Assembly: GCF_017942085.1 (NCBI RefSeq)
Contig: NZ_JAGKSP010000016.1
Coordinates: 62,001-126,000 of the forward strand
DNA from: Paenibacillus lignilyticus
Lineage (GTDB): Bacteria > Bacillota > Bacilli > Paenibacillales > Paenibacillaceae
Length of the DNA: 64,000 nt
Direction: 5' to 3'
Translations under genes and position numbers: made by a program
Notes under the pieces: model-generated
What the model was told of the DNA's origin: nothing
What the model saw: only the letters and a program-made list of their open reading frames with translations
The model's database searches: none
Shown here: one piece after another, positions 8,299 to 17,584 of the stretch
How positions within the stretch are numbered: position 1 is the first letter of the stretch
Layout of the letters: each line of letters begins with the position of its first letter

Positions 8299-9375
8299 TT
8301 AATTAAATCTTACCTGCAGGTTAAGCTTAATGTATGCATCGTCATTCTCTTTATAAATTGTTCCAAATCCATGTCGTGAACTGCTTGCTGTATCAAATCT
8401 GGTGTTATTTATTAAATATTGTTGAAATTCATTTCGATTGTAAATATGATAACAAACAACCTCGCCATCTTCTTTAACAATTATGTAACCACCTGTTGCG
8501 TCATACTTGCCATTCCAAACCGTTGATGGAGTCATTCCCAATGCAATGTCAGTTAAGAAGTTTTGAATTTTATATTTATAAAACAGATGGCTGTATTCTG
8601 TATTAAAATCACACGGATTTTCTCTCTCTATTATTGCGGTTAACTTATTTAACAGTATCCCCTCACCGCCATAATAATGCACTAGCATCCTGCCTAAAAT
8701 ATCCGGTAGTTTACTATCAATTAGTTGAAGATTTAGTTCAAACACACTGTTTTCCATACCATAATAGGATAAGTTACAGCCTGCATCATAAATCGCTTTT
8801 AGTCTATCCTTAATTTTTGATCTAGAATCTATGTTATTGATTGCAGATATTTGTGAGTCTGACAAAGACGAATCAATCTTAAATATAAAGTTAGTTGTTT
8901 TCCCTGCATTCAACAAAGTCGAAGCACTGCCTAACTTTGATTTAATACTAAATCCTAGTGTAGGTTGATGTCCTGTGATATAGTCATGAACCACTACTTT
9001 GATATCACTTTTATCAGATGACTTCGCTTTCAGATTCGTAACACCAATGGAATTAAGAAAGCTTTCTACCTCAGCTACATTAAATGTTCCTTCATGCTTT
9101 TTAATCTGATTTATCAGTTGTTTGGATTGCTGTGCATATTCATAGTCTGAAGATTCACGAACAACATTATTATTAATTTTATCTACAACTCGAATTTCCC
9201 TGTCTCTTACGTACTCAAATTCCCCTCGTGTATCTTGGCGAATAACTTTCAATACAGGATAGAAATTATCCTCAATTTTGTTCAAGTTCTCATCAGCTGC
9301 GTACAACTTCCCTTCAGAAAGCAGCTTCAAAAAAACATATATTTCGCTCCATTCACCTTTGTTGCCTGAGTACAT
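8299..9375 (-). CDS. HpaII-family type II restriction endonuclease, copy 1
   Basis: 358 aa. The N-terminus NKGEWSEIYVFLKLLSEGKLY and the central SDIKVVVHDYITG...GFSIKSKLG followed by TLLNAG match the HpaII restriction endonuclease family, which cuts CCGG. The Asp of SDIK and the Lys of SIKS are the likely metal-site residues. The C-terminal part (WNGKYDATGGYIIVKEDG, CYHIYNRNEFQ) is strongly shared with the copy at 10224. Start ATG at 9375 has GAGGTGAT upstream. It is the last gene of the minus-strand run and converges on the vsr-dcm pair that is presumably its methylase. Confidence 0.85.
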   Translation of the reverse strand: MYSGNKGEWSEIYVFLKLLSEGKLYAADENLNKIEDNFYPVLKVIRQDTRGEFEYVRDREIRVVDKINNNVVRESSDYEYAQQSKQLINQIKKHEGTFNVAEVESFLNSIGVTNLKAKSSDKSDIKVVVHDYITGHQPTLGFSIKSKLGSASTLLNAGKTTNFIFKIDSSLSDSQISAINNIDSRSKIKDRLKAIYDAGCNLSYYGMENSVFELNLQLIDSKLPDILGRMLVHYYGGEGILLNKLTAIIERENPCDFNTEYSHLFYKYKIQNFLTDIALGMTPSTVWNGKYDATGGYIIVKEDGEVVCYHIYNRNEFQQYLINNTRFDTASSSRHGFGTIYKENDDAYIKLNLQVRFN

Positions 9376-9416
9376 TTCAGAATCACCTCTTAGTTCTGGT
9401 CTATTGTCTCACACAT

Positions 9417-10169
9417 CTAAACACCTGACCTAATATGCAGCGCACCACTTTCCTTAAAATTAACTTCTCTAGTCCATTTAACTATGCTCTCATTATTCTT
9501 GAAATTTTTAGGCATACCTTTGACTCTTATACTGAAGATTAATTTATTCCAAAAATTATTCAATGCAGTATTCCTATCCAATACTCTCCAAGTCATAGCA
9601 TCTAACGGATCTCTATAATCCAGTATATAATCAGCTGGAAAATTAGATTTATATTTACCGGTACCCTCAAATAAAAAATAATTTAATACAGGCTCCAACA
9701 ATTTTCTCTCACCAACAAATGGCGATTTATCGTTTTTGTTGTGAATATCTTCACTAATTTCTTTATTTATCCTTAATTCCCAGTAATTATTTATTAATTT
9801 ATCTATGTGCAAGATATCTACACCCGTAAGTTTACAAATCCTCTCAAAACCAGGTCTTGTAGTATGATTCACCAAAGCTGGAGGAGCTGATGCCAAAGAT
9901 TTGACTGAGTATCCCTTACCGTTAATATAAACATCACTCTTTGATCTGGATGGCGCTTTTATAACTCCTATTTTGTTACATAACTTAAATAACTGATCAT
10001 TTTTATATTCTCTTAGCTTATTTAAATTGAAATTAGGGGGCAGTGATTTATATTCACCATTAAGCCCCACGCTACTTATTGAACTTATAGGACCAGTACT
10101 CGAATTATTATCTCTTATATGAATAAGAACTAATTTAATAATAAGCTCACTTCGTTCACCTTTGTTCAT
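9417..10169 (-). CDS. Divergent HpaII-like nuclease, middle gene of the trio
   Basis: About 250 aa. It starts with MNKGERSELIIKLVLIHI, which parallels the KGEWSE opening of its two neighbours. It keeps a KSDVYINGKGYSVKSLAS block that lines up with SDIK...FSIKSKLG, with TRPGFERI in place of TTNFIF. The Asp and Lys of the presumed active site are therefore conserved, but the rest is unlike the HpaII copies and it is about 110-150 residues shorter. ATG at 10169 is chosen for AGGGGG 5 bases upstream. It is probably a restriction enzyme of different specificity, or a subunit. The family assignment is my inference from motif order. Confidence 0.6.
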   Translation of the reverse strand: MNKGERSELIIKLVLIHIRDNNSSTGPISSISSVGLNGEYKSLPPNFNLNKLREYKNDQLFKLCNKIGVIKAPSRSKSDVYINGKGYSVKSLASAPPALVNHTTRPGFERICKLTGVDILHIDKLINNYWELRINKEISEDIHNKNDKSPFVGERKLLEPVLNYFLFEGTGKYKSNFPADYILDYRDPLDAMTWRVLDRNTALNNFWNKLIFSIRVKGMPKNFKNNESIVKWTREVNFKESGALHIRSGV

Positions 10170-10223
10170 GTATACCCCCTGGTATTTTATCGCTAACACT
10201 TTGAGAACTACTTTTCTGAGAGA

Positions 10224-11441
10224 TTATCTAACTGAAGAATTTTTTATAAAGCGTATTTGCAAATTAAGATTTATATAAAGTTCACTATCTTTTCTATAAA
10301 CAAAGCCAAAACCATGTTTAAATCTAGAACCTTGATCCAAATAAGTATTTTCAACCAGATAATCTTGAAATTCATTCCTATTATAAATATGGTAACAGAC
10401 TAATTCACCATCAGCTTTTACAATAATATATCCACCATTTGCATCATATGTACCTTTCCATACCTTACCAGGCATTAACCCCAGGGAAGTATCAATTAGA
10501 AAGTTTTTTATTTTATAGCTATACATAGGATGTTTATTTTTCAAGTTATAATTCAATGGATTTTTCTTCTCTAAGTACATAAAAATCTCAGTCATCTTCT
10601 TTCCACACTGTTTCGAAACGATATAATATAATATTTCAGAGAACAGAAATGGAAAGCTACTATCAAATAATTCTAAGTTACTATTAAAAATTTCATTTTC
10701 AGGTTTGATAAATTTCAATTTAAATCCCCTACATTCCAAATCTCTAATAAGATCACTGGTATTTCGCAGGCTGTCAAATGGCTCATATCCATATTTTTCT
10801 CTGTCCGCAATACTCTCCTTTGATACTTGACCTTTTTTCCTTAATTTTTTCGTTTTTTCATGATCAATGTTTATTTCTTTAATTTCACTATCTGTTAATG
10901 ACAAATCACCTTCTAGTTTATATATAAAATTGGTGGTATTACCGGCATTAAGAAGTGTCGCAGCAGAACCAAGTTTTGATTTGATACTAAACCCTAACTC
11001 AGGTGAATGTCCCGTGACTTCATCGTGAACTACAATAGTGATATCTCTTTTATGTGTTGATTGTTCTGCTTTCCTTGTCACGTTGATGGACTTCAGAAAA
11101 TTATCTATCTCAGTGCTTACAGGGAAAGTTGTTGACTTCGCTTTTTTAATTTCATCAAAAAGTTTCAGAGATTTATCTTTGAATTCTTGAATCGGTATAG
11201 AAATGCCAACCCAATTCTCATCAAGAATAATAATATTGTCACTCGCATCATAAGTGTTATTGTCGTATTCATATTTAAACTTAGCTTTTTTTTCATACCT
11301 TAATATATTAATTAACGGATAATATAGATGTGGAATTGCATTTAAGTCAGCATCCGCAGCACGCAAAATGCCATCAGCTAGTAACTTCAATAGAGCATAT
11401 GTTTCACTCCACTCACCTTTATTATATTTTTGTATGGTCAT
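10224..11441 (-). CDS. HpaII-family type II restriction endonuclease, copy 2
   Basis: About 405 aa. The N-terminus KYNKGEWSETYALLKLLADG, the core KRDITIVVHDEVTGHSPELG and GFSIKSKLGSAATLLNAG, and the C-terminus KVWKGTYDANGGYIIVKADG match copy 1 in order, so the two are paralogues. This copy is about 45 residues longer, with a lysine-rich insertion near residues 205-250 (KTKKLRKKGQVSKESIADRE). Start ATG at 11441 has GGGGAG 7 bases upstream; a further ATG 5 codons out lies on that site. A short leader ORF overlaps the start. One of the two copies may be under relaxed selection or cut a different sequence. Confidence 0.83.
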   Translation of the reverse strand: MTIQKYNKGEWSETYALLKLLADGILRAADADLNAIPHLYYPLINILRYEKKAKFKYEYDNNTYDASDNIIILDENWVGISIPIQEFKDKSLKLFDEIKKAKSTTFPVSTEIDNFLKSINVTRKAEQSTHKRDITIVVHDEVTGHSPELGFSIKSKLGSAATLLNAGNTTNFIYKLEGDLSLTDSEIKEINIDHEKTKKLRKKGQVSKESIADREKYGYEPFDSLRNTSDLIRDLECRGFKLKFIKPENEIFNSNLELFDSSFPFLFSEILYYIVSKQCGKKMTEIFMYLEKKNPLNYNLKNKHPMYSYKIKNFLIDTSLGLMPGKVWKGTYDANGGYIIVKADGELVCYHIYNRNEFQDYLVENTYLDQGSRFKHGFGFVYRKDSELYINLNLQIRFIKNSSVR

Positions 11442-11472
11442 ATTGAGTCTCCCCATTAAACTTCATGTTCAT
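11422..11472 (-). CDS. Possible 16-codon leader ORF ahead of nuclease copy 2
   Basis: ATG at 11472 follows AAGGTGG with good spacing and reads MNMKFNGETQYDHTKI before a TAA at 11422. Its end overlaps the first 20 bases of the nuclease gene in another frame. It could couple or meter nuclease translation, or be accidental. Confidence 0.25.
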   Translation of the reverse strand: MNMKFNGETQYDHTKI

Positions 11473-11532
11473 AATAACCACCTTACTCTAATTATAGATT
11501 AATTAAATGAATATCGATAAAGTAATATGATG

Positions 11533-12456
11533 CTATAGTACCCAGTTTTCATAGCTTATACCAATTAAGTCAATCTTATAATTAATTTCTCTAATAGCCT
11601 CGGGTATTTTAGAATCCACAAATGAATTTGCAGTAATTGAAGGAAAGGAATTGTCTATACTATATTTCCTAATCTCTAGAAGCTTATACTTCTCATTTCT
11701 AGCACTACAACCTTCCTCTAGGTCATACTTTTCTAATCCAAGATTAAGTTGTTTTTTGTCGATCCCTCTGGATGCTAGTCTTTCTACAACATCAGATACG
11801 GATATGCCAATTTCAGATTGCTCAAATCTGCAGAAAATTAATTTCAACTCTGTCCCAGCAGTTTGTTGCAATTGCAATTGAAATTGGCTATTAATTGTTA
11901 CAGTAGCGCCGTATCGAACAATAGTTGACTTAACTTCATAGCTGCCTGTCTCTGTCTCAATATCATGTGTCGATTGGGTTAACGCTGACCATATAGGGGT
12001 CTTTCCTTCAATGATTAACTGTTCAAAAGCTAACATTTCCCCCAAAATACTGTATACAGACTTTTCCTGCACCGAATTACCAAGTAACATTTTCCACTTC
12101 CCCCACCATTCGGTGGGATTAGCAATTAGTCGTTCTCTTTCAAATCCGTTTATTCCTGGATCAATAAATTGAGCACAAACCGATGAAAATTCTAACCTCA
12201 AAGATTCTGCAGTAGAAGTTAATAGCAATAGAGGAATTTCCTTATCGCCTATAGTAATATTCTGCGACCAAAGTTTTACATTTGAAAACTTTTCGGATAT
12301 TAGTAAATTTGGATCGAGTAGAGGTATACCAACGCCATACCAGCCATCATGTTTCAACACCCACGCTGGAAAATTATCTTCGAGTGAAGTTATCTTCATG
12401 GCTCTATCGTTTTTCACTTCCGCGAAGTATTTTCGTATTTCCGATAATACATCCAT
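11533..12456 (-). CDS. DUF4420-type PD-(D/E)XK motif protein, predicted restriction nuclease
   Basis: About 307 aa. The segment SVYSILGEMLAFEQLIIEG, then WSALTQSTHDIETETGSYEVKSTIVRYG, matches the PD-(D/E)XK family known as DUF4420. The Asp of HDIE and the E.K of YEVKS are the predicted catalytic residues. This family is found with Z1-domain and GHKL ATPase genes in predicted restriction systems, and here it is the fourth gene after them. ATG at 12456 is chosen for AAAGGCGG 7 bases upstream; outer ATGs at 12480 and 12477 overlap the methylase stop at 12470 and lack a site. It is probably the effector nuclease of the Z1 module. Confidence 0.8.
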   Translation of the reverse strand: MDVLSEIRKYFAEVKNDRAMKITSLEDNFPAWVLKHDGWYGVGIPLLDPNLLISEKFSNVKLWSQNITIGDKEIPLLLLTSTAESLRLEFSSVCAQFIDPGINGFERERLIANPTEWWGKWKMLLGNSVQEKSVYSILGEMLAFEQLIIEGKTPIWSALTQSTHDIETETGSYEVKSTIVRYGATVTINSQFQLQLQQTAGTELKLIFCRFEQSEIGISVSDVVERLASRGIDKKQLNLGLEKYDLEEGCSARNEKYKLLEIRKYSIDNSFPSITANSFVDSKIPEAIREINYKIDLIGISYENWVL

Positions 12457-12469
12457 CTGTATTCCGCCT

Positions 12470-13864
12470 TTATTCATCATAATTCAAGAGATTTTTTCTC
12501 ATTGCAAGTGCTATAGCTTTCGACAGTAAAGGCGGAACAGCATTTCCAATTTGCTTAAAAGCATCTCCCATGTTGCACTGAAATAAAAATCCATCCGGGA
12601 ATGACTGCAATCTCGCCGCCTCTCTCACAGAAATCCCTCTTGGCTCCCACGGATGTAGATGACTGTAAGTATCTGTACTTAAATGTGCTACTAATGTATG
12701 TGCAGGTTTATCCGGCGGCATTTTTTTCCACTTCGTATGGAATTTCTCTCTATCATAGGGAGGAACAATACTTTGTCGTAGATTTTCGTATATACCGACA
12801 TCAAGATTTCTATCAACTGATTCTGCTCTACAAACTTCATCCAGCATCTCCTCCGCGATGATAGAAGCGTCTCTATAATCATCCCCTGGTCTCATTCTCT
12901 CGAAGATGGGAAAGTCTCTTTCAGTCCTTCTATAACCGTGACCGGTTACAGACTTCTGTCCTCTGCCAAACCAATTTCTCATTAAACGCTGATAATCAGT
13001 ACTTGCCTCGCTGTTATAAAATAACTGAATATTAGGTTTATACAGGTGATATTTACTTTTCGCTGTAGGAAACAGAGAAGGTAGATCGGAAACAGCATCT
13101 CTGACTGTTACCCAATTAGGGAGATTTGAATCAGCTATATTTGGTATCCTAAAACTCTTACTTTCAAATATTTTCTTTCGCCTCAACTGACCTTGTACAG
13201 CTTTACTATCTTGGGAACTATGAGTAGGTGTAGGTAGATTGAGTGTTTGGGTAGTAACGTTTTTTTTCACGGCAAACACAAATATCCGCTCTCTCACCTG
13301 TGGGACTCCGAAATCGGCAGCATTCAGAATTGTCCAGCAAGCTTGATAATTGTTTTCTTCTAAGATATCGCATACATGCTGCGGTACATTTAATCCACCA
13401 TAATCAACAGCTTCAGGTACATTTTCCATTACAATTGCCCTAGCATCCAGCTCCAATGCAAATCTTAAAAAATCTTGAAACAAAAATCCTCTGCTGTCAT
13501 TTGTATGTTTTCTATCTTCACCTAGTGATTTTAACTTAGCTCTTCCAATCTGCGAATATGCTTGACATGGTGGGCCTCCAATTACAATACAGCCGGATTC
13601 ACCAATATCTTTTTTGAATAATTCAGGATTTAGTTCAGTAATATCCCCCCAATGATGCTTTGCATCAAGACCATCTCTCCAGTATAAATTGTAAGATGCG
13701 GTATTAATCGCCGCTTTCATAATTTCAACACCATGCAGAATTTTATAGCCCGCGGATTTAAAACCAAAAGCCAATCCACCACATCCTGAAAACAAATCAA
13801 TAACTACAGGCAACTCATTTTTTACGTTCTCACTAACCAAAATACTCAAACAACTCCTTAACAT
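12470..13864 (-). CDS. DNA C5-cytosine methyltransferase of the Z1 module
   Basis: About 464 aa. Motif I IDLFSGCGGLAFGFKSAG, motif IV GGPPCQAYS with catalytic Cys, motif VI IVMENVPEAV, motif VIII PQVRERIFVFAV and motif X GNAVPPLLSKAIA are all present. A long variable region between VIII and IX probably holds the target recognition domain. ATG at 13864 is supported by GGTGGAGAG 7 bases upstream; inner TTG starts near 13840 are possible after AAGGAG. It overlaps the end of the preceding gene by 32 bases. It is clearly different from the plus-strand methylase, so two target sequences are likely. Its role is presumably to mark self DNA for the Z1/GHKL nuclease. Confidence 0.93.
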   Translation of the reverse strand: MLRSCLSILVSENVKNELPVVIDLFSGCGGLAFGFKSAGYKILHGVEIMKAAINTASYNLYWRDGLDAKHHWGDITELNPELFKKDIGESGCIVIGGPPCQAYSQIGRAKLKSLGEDRKHTNDSRGFLFQDFLRFALELDARAIVMENVPEAVDYGGLNVPQHVCDILEENNYQACWTILNAADFGVPQVRERIFVFAVKKNVTTQTLNLPTPTHSSQDSKAVQGQLRRKKIFESKSFRIPNIADSNLPNWVTVRDAVSDLPSLFPTAKSKYHLYKPNIQLFYNSEASTDYQRLMRNWFGRGQKSVTGHGYRRTERDFPIFERMRPGDDYRDASIIAEEMLDEVCRAESVDRNLDVGIYENLRQSIVPPYDREKFHTKWKKMPPDKPAHTLVAHLSTDTYSHLHPWEPRGISVREAARLQSFPDGFLFQCNMGDAFKQIGNAVPPLLSKAIALAMRKNLLNYDE

Positions 13865-14516
13865 ACTGCCGCTCTCCACCACTAAACAAAGACGGCTCAA
13901 TAACTTTAGCGCGAGCTGTATTTAGTTTCATTGCGCGCTTAAAGATTTTCTGATTTCTTTTCTGCTTATCCACCGCAATAAAGCTGTAATAGCTCATGAT
14001 TTCCCGACAGAGTTCTACTCGGTAACCGGATGATCCTGATCTTTCAACCAATTGTGAAATCTCATCTGAAGTATTGTTTTCTAATACTTTAAATGTTTTC
14101 TCTGTGTCACCTTGCCAAGAAAGATATATGTACCACCAAAGAATCTTTAACCATATCCTCCAATTCTTCTTCCAAAATCGATCGGGGTTATTCCCCCATC
14201 TTAAAGCAACAATATCCGGGATTACTTTGATAGATAAATATCTCCAAATCCCATCATTTGAAGCAAGTCTGGGATTCATTTTAAACTCCTTAGTGAGCAC
14301 TTCGTATAATTTAATGCCAAATAATAAATCGAATTCGTAGCCGGCCGATTGAATTTTAGTTCTATCTAAATTCAAATCAAATGCTGCTGATTTAAGCGCG
14401 TTTTGCAAACTGCTTCTAACAGCTGAATAATCATTATCGAACTGATCTGATTGTTGTTCAAACCACGTTTTCATCTGGACTTCTGCTTCTGCCTTACTTA
14501 ACGTTTTCCATTTCAT
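13833..14516 (-). CDS. DUF6339-like protein of the Z1 module
   Basis: 227 aa, ATG at 14516 with GAGGGG 6 bases upstream. The product is mainly helical and rich in Trp and basic residues (ALRWGNNPDRFWKKNW, ILWWYIYLSW) with no signal peptide. It resembles the DUF6339 family, whose function is unknown to me. It lies 12 bases after the 314-aa gene and overlaps the methylase start, so it belongs to the same transcript. No nuclease or nucleotide-binding motif is visible. A structural or regulatory role in the complex is only a guess. Confidence 0.65.
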   Translation of the reverse strand: MKWKTLSKAEAEVQMKTWFEQQSDQFDNDYSAVRSSLQNALKSAAFDLNLDRTKIQSAGYEFDLLFGIKLYEVLTKEFKMNPRLASNDGIWRYLSIKVIPDIVALRWGNNPDRFWKKNWRIWLKILWWYIYLSWQGDTEKTFKVLENNTSDEISQLVERSGSSGYRVELCREIMSYYSFIAVDKQKRNQKIFKRAMKLNTARAKVIEPSLFSGGERQYVKELFEYFG

Positions 14517-14528
14517 AATTATCCCCTC

Positions 14529-15473
14529 TTATATTCTGGAGTCAAAATCTCTTCTGATTGAAAGTGCCAAATCTTCAGGAGAATATGGATTCCAATTAAA
14601 AGTATTTAGAAAATAATTGATTGCCTCAGCTACGCTGCCACTTTCAAAATTCTGTCCTGAAACAATCTCATTCCAGAATTCACTCTCTTTAACCTTTTGT
14701 ATGATAATTTGCAGGGCACTGGCAATAATATCAATAAGAAGTGGCGACTCCTTAAATCCATCCTCTAATTTAAGTAAGCTATAATTCGGATGAGCTTTAT
14801 TTATGCAAATTCTTACATTCTCCTCTTCAAATCTATCTCCCATTGGATCTGTCCAATCGCATTTCACCCACCAAAGAGGCTGCGATTTTTCTTCGACTTC
14901 TACGATTGGAAAGACAGATCCATTCCCATCAATAATAATATGACATATATCTAATGAACCTAATGTAATACCGGTGCTATTAGCCAGATGCCTTTCAGTA
15001 TCTTTACGCAAACCGGGTTCCTTCAAAAAAAGAATAGTTTCAAACCCCATACTTCCTTTTAATTGACCGGGAGGAAACACAGTTTCAAAATCAAAAACAA
15101 TTCCACCACTGTTCTTTCTGATTCCTCCAATAACTTTGACGCCTCTTTGATTGGATGTTTTTGATGCCCACATCAAGGCTATCCCGATCTCTGCATCTTC
15201 AGCCACAATCCCGTTTACTCCAAATAAAAAGACTGGATTATTTATGGTATATGTTCTTTTAATACTGAGATCATGTATGTCAGGCGTCCACTCGCTTCTT
15301 TCATCAGAAATTTGTATGTTATCTAACCTTGCTTGAGTATCATACGAACTAGAAGTAAGTGGATGCTCTAGCCCATTAATATGATATTTAAATTCATAGT
15401 TCCCGGCTTCGAAGCCGATCTTCACCATTAACTCATCGGATAGAACAGGAAATAAATTCAATGCAGTACTCAT
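14529..15473 (-). CDS. Unknown protein of the Z1 module (314 aa)
   Basis: ATG at 15473 overlaps the stop of the GHKL ATPase gene as ATGA, so its translation is coupled to that gene. The protein has no signal peptide. It seems rich in beta strands, with repeated patterns such as YEFKYHINGLEHPL and VFDFETVFPPG, and a helical C-terminus (LLIDIIASALQIIIQKVKE). I recognise no family. Its fixed place directly after the GHKL ATPase suggests a partner or adaptor of that ATPase. Confidence 0.6.
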   Translation of the reverse strand: MSTALNLFPVLSDELMVKIGFEAGNYEFKYHINGLEHPLTSSSYDTQARLDNIQISDERSEWTPDIHDLSIKRTYTINNPVFLFGVNGIVAEDAEIGIALMWASKTSNQRGVKVIGGIRKNSGGIVFDFETVFPPGQLKGSMGFETILFLKEPGLRKDTERHLANSTGITLGSLDICHIIIDGNGSVFPIVEVEEKSQPLWWVKCDWTDPMGDRFEEENVRICINKAHPNYSLLKLEDGFKESPLLIDIIASALQIIIQKVKESEFWNEIVSGQNFESGSVAEAINYFLNTFNWNPYSPEDLALSIRRDFDSRI

Positions 15474-17584
15474 TCCATTTCACCTTCACCTTGCACCAGA
15501 ATTATCCCAGCTTGGATCTTATCATCCTTACCAGAAAATATAGCTGAGCCATTCATTTTTATGCCACTCTTATCTCGAACCTTAATACGAGCACCGAAAG
15601 GTGTCCCAAATCGTGCAGTTTTCAAGGTCGTCAGCTGTATATTTTGACACAAGTCATTATCTTTTTGTTCATCAATATAAAACTCTTCCGGTTGTGTTGA
15701 CTGTGTCTTTCTGCCGATTTGTATCCGATTGATACTAATCCGTTCCATTATCATTGGAAATTGTCCTCCAATAACCTCCTCACTTTCCCAATTTACAGCT
15801 TCGATTCCACCAAGCTCTGAAAGAACTTGAAGCTGAATTTCAAAAACATCATTTTTATTGCCACAGTTGAGTTCAAAATCGACTTTGATCAGTCCATTTT
15901 CAAATTTAGGTTGTTCTAGAGATAATTGTCCATGCCCCTTTTGTTTACCACCCGCCCCACCGACCGCCGTGTTTTTGTTCCCGGTAGCTTTAGAACCGAA
16001 GTTTTCCGGTGGAAGCAGAATTTGTGCAAGGGCTTTACCCAGTCCGATGTTTCTCTTTGACTGATTCTCAGATTCTTTTACTGAATATTTAGCTGAAATA
16101 TACTTACGTACTTGTCTTTGCACCTTAGAAACGATTAATGGATTAAATGGACCGATATTCCAATCAGTCCATGATGTATGATCTGCTTTTTCACTTTTGC
16201 GAATATACTCTTCAACCGTCATTGTTTCCGGTAAATCCTTTAGTGTGTTTGTGGAGTTAGCTACAAAGAGACCAAGTATAAACTCATCCTTAGCTGTTTT
16301 AGGAACCCCTTCGGTCCAAGCACCTGAAGCCTCATATCCTACGATCATGCCTGGTTTTCGCACATACATTACAATAGGAGGATTATATTCCATTTCAACA
16401 TCAAATTTATTGGCTTGAATAAACGGACTCAGATGATTATCCGGATAACCCATCAATAATTGTTCTCTTGATAGTTTAACAAAGGAGATGTAACCGGCAC
16501 CGGTATCTCCGTTAAATATATTACGCAAACCGACTTTTTCAACACTCACATCAGCATCTTGTAGAAAGTCGTTGCCTTCCTGCACTTTTCTAGTAAGTGG
16601 TGTGCGATTATACAAGGCCTGTGCAGCTTTAAACAGTGGCAACATATTTTCCTTCTTAATTTCCTGTTTACCGACAATAGCACGCAGCCATTTCCCATAT
16701 TGAAATTTTTCATTTGCAAGTCGTGGGCCATACCATCTTTGCAAAGCTACCTGCAAATAATGATGGACGGATTTTGTCCACCAAGGTTTTGGAACAGTCT
16801 CATCTTTCTCCGTTATGCCACCGGAAGGAAGTATTCCTTCCAGTAAGGATTCTTCATTAATATATGGTATTATAATTGTAGTTCCGGTTTCGTTATCACG
16901 GTATGGCTCTGCGTTAAATATGCGTAGTATTTCAGCAATCTCTTGCTCGTTTGTCAGAGGCATTGTACTCGTCTCATCCGCCTCCTGCCCCCACCAGGCA
17001 ATCCCTCTTTTAGGTTTTCCGTCGTTAAAATTGATGAGTGCATCTTCTTTTCTCTCATCCTCAACAAGGCAGGCAGCCAATCTGGAGGAATATCCTCCAT
17101 ATTCATCGATAATTCTGCTATAATAAAAAACCAGTCCAATCCCCATTCTAAAATAAACGGTTTTTCCAAGTCCCCAAGAGCCTCCTGCACCTTCTTTTTG
17201 CTGAGGCATACTAATCTCGTAAATCAATTTCAGGAGATTACCAAACTGATTATCAATTACATCATTATAATGCAATGGACCCGTTAGCCCGGTTGTGTTA
17301 GAGTCTTTAATTTCCAACAGCTGATATTTGTTATCAGGAAACTTTTGATTTAAGTTTTCTTGAATACCTTCTAAAACCTGATTAAGCTCCGACGAATTGA
17401 AATCCCTTATTTGAAAGGAAATATCTACAGGCTCGGATCCCATTGAAGTTGCTGCGTCCAAACTGTTTTGAACACTTTCTCTTATTAATAAATCTAAAAG
17501 GGGCATATCATTATTCTGTATTAATCTTAACAGGGAGCTCCCTCTTTCAGACATTCTTGCATGTTGTGCAACCTCTATTCTCAT
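15470..17584 (-). CDS. MutL/MORC-like GHKL ATPase of the Z1 module
   Basis: About 704 aa. The GHKL ATP-binding fold is recognisable: the N box LIRESVQNSLDAATS near residues 33-47 (E36, N40, D43), the D/G box LLEIKDSNTTGL near 89-100, and the G box GAGGSWGLGKTVYF near 132-146. MutL, Hsp90 and MORC share these motifs, and MutL/MORC-like ATPases are known in restriction systems together with Z1 proteins. ATP-driven dimer closure on DNA is the expected action. A Gly/Lys-rich linker (TGNKNTAVGGAGGKQKGHGQ) separates the N-terminal part from a beta-rich C-terminus. ATG at 17584 overlaps the Z1 stop as ATGA and has GGAGAG upstream. Confidence 0.82.
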   Translation of the reverse strand: MRIEVAQHARMSERGSSLLRLIQNNDMPLLDLLIRESVQNSLDAATSMGSEPVDISFQIRDFNSSELNQVLEGIQENLNQKFPDNKYQLLEIKDSNTTGLTGPLHYNDVIDNQFGNLLKLIYEISMPQQKEGAGGSWGLGKTVYFRMGIGLVFYYSRIIDEYGGYSSRLAACLVEDERKEDALINFNDGKPKRGIAWWGQEADETSTMPLTNEQEIAEILRIFNAEPYRDNETGTTIIIPYINEESLLEGILPSGGITEKDETVPKPWWTKSVHHYLQVALQRWYGPRLANEKFQYGKWLRAIVGKQEIKKENMLPLFKAAQALYNRTPLTRKVQEGNDFLQDADVSVEKVGLRNIFNGDTGAGYISFVKLSREQLLMGYPDNHLSPFIQANKFDVEMEYNPPIVMYVRKPGMIVGYEASGAWTEGVPKTAKDEFILGLFVANSTNTLKDLPETMTVEEYIRKSEKADHTSWTDWNIGPFNPLIVSKVQRQVRKYISAKYSVKESENQSKRNIGLGKALAQILLPPENFGSKATGNKNTAVGGAGGKQKGHGQLSLEQPKFENGLIKVDFELNCGNKNDVFEIQLQVLSELGGIEAVNWESEEVIGGQFPMIMERISINRIQIGRKTQSTQPEEFYIDEQKDNDLCQNIQLTTLKTARFGTPFGARIKVRDKSGIKMNGSAIFSGKDDKIQAGIILVQGEGEME

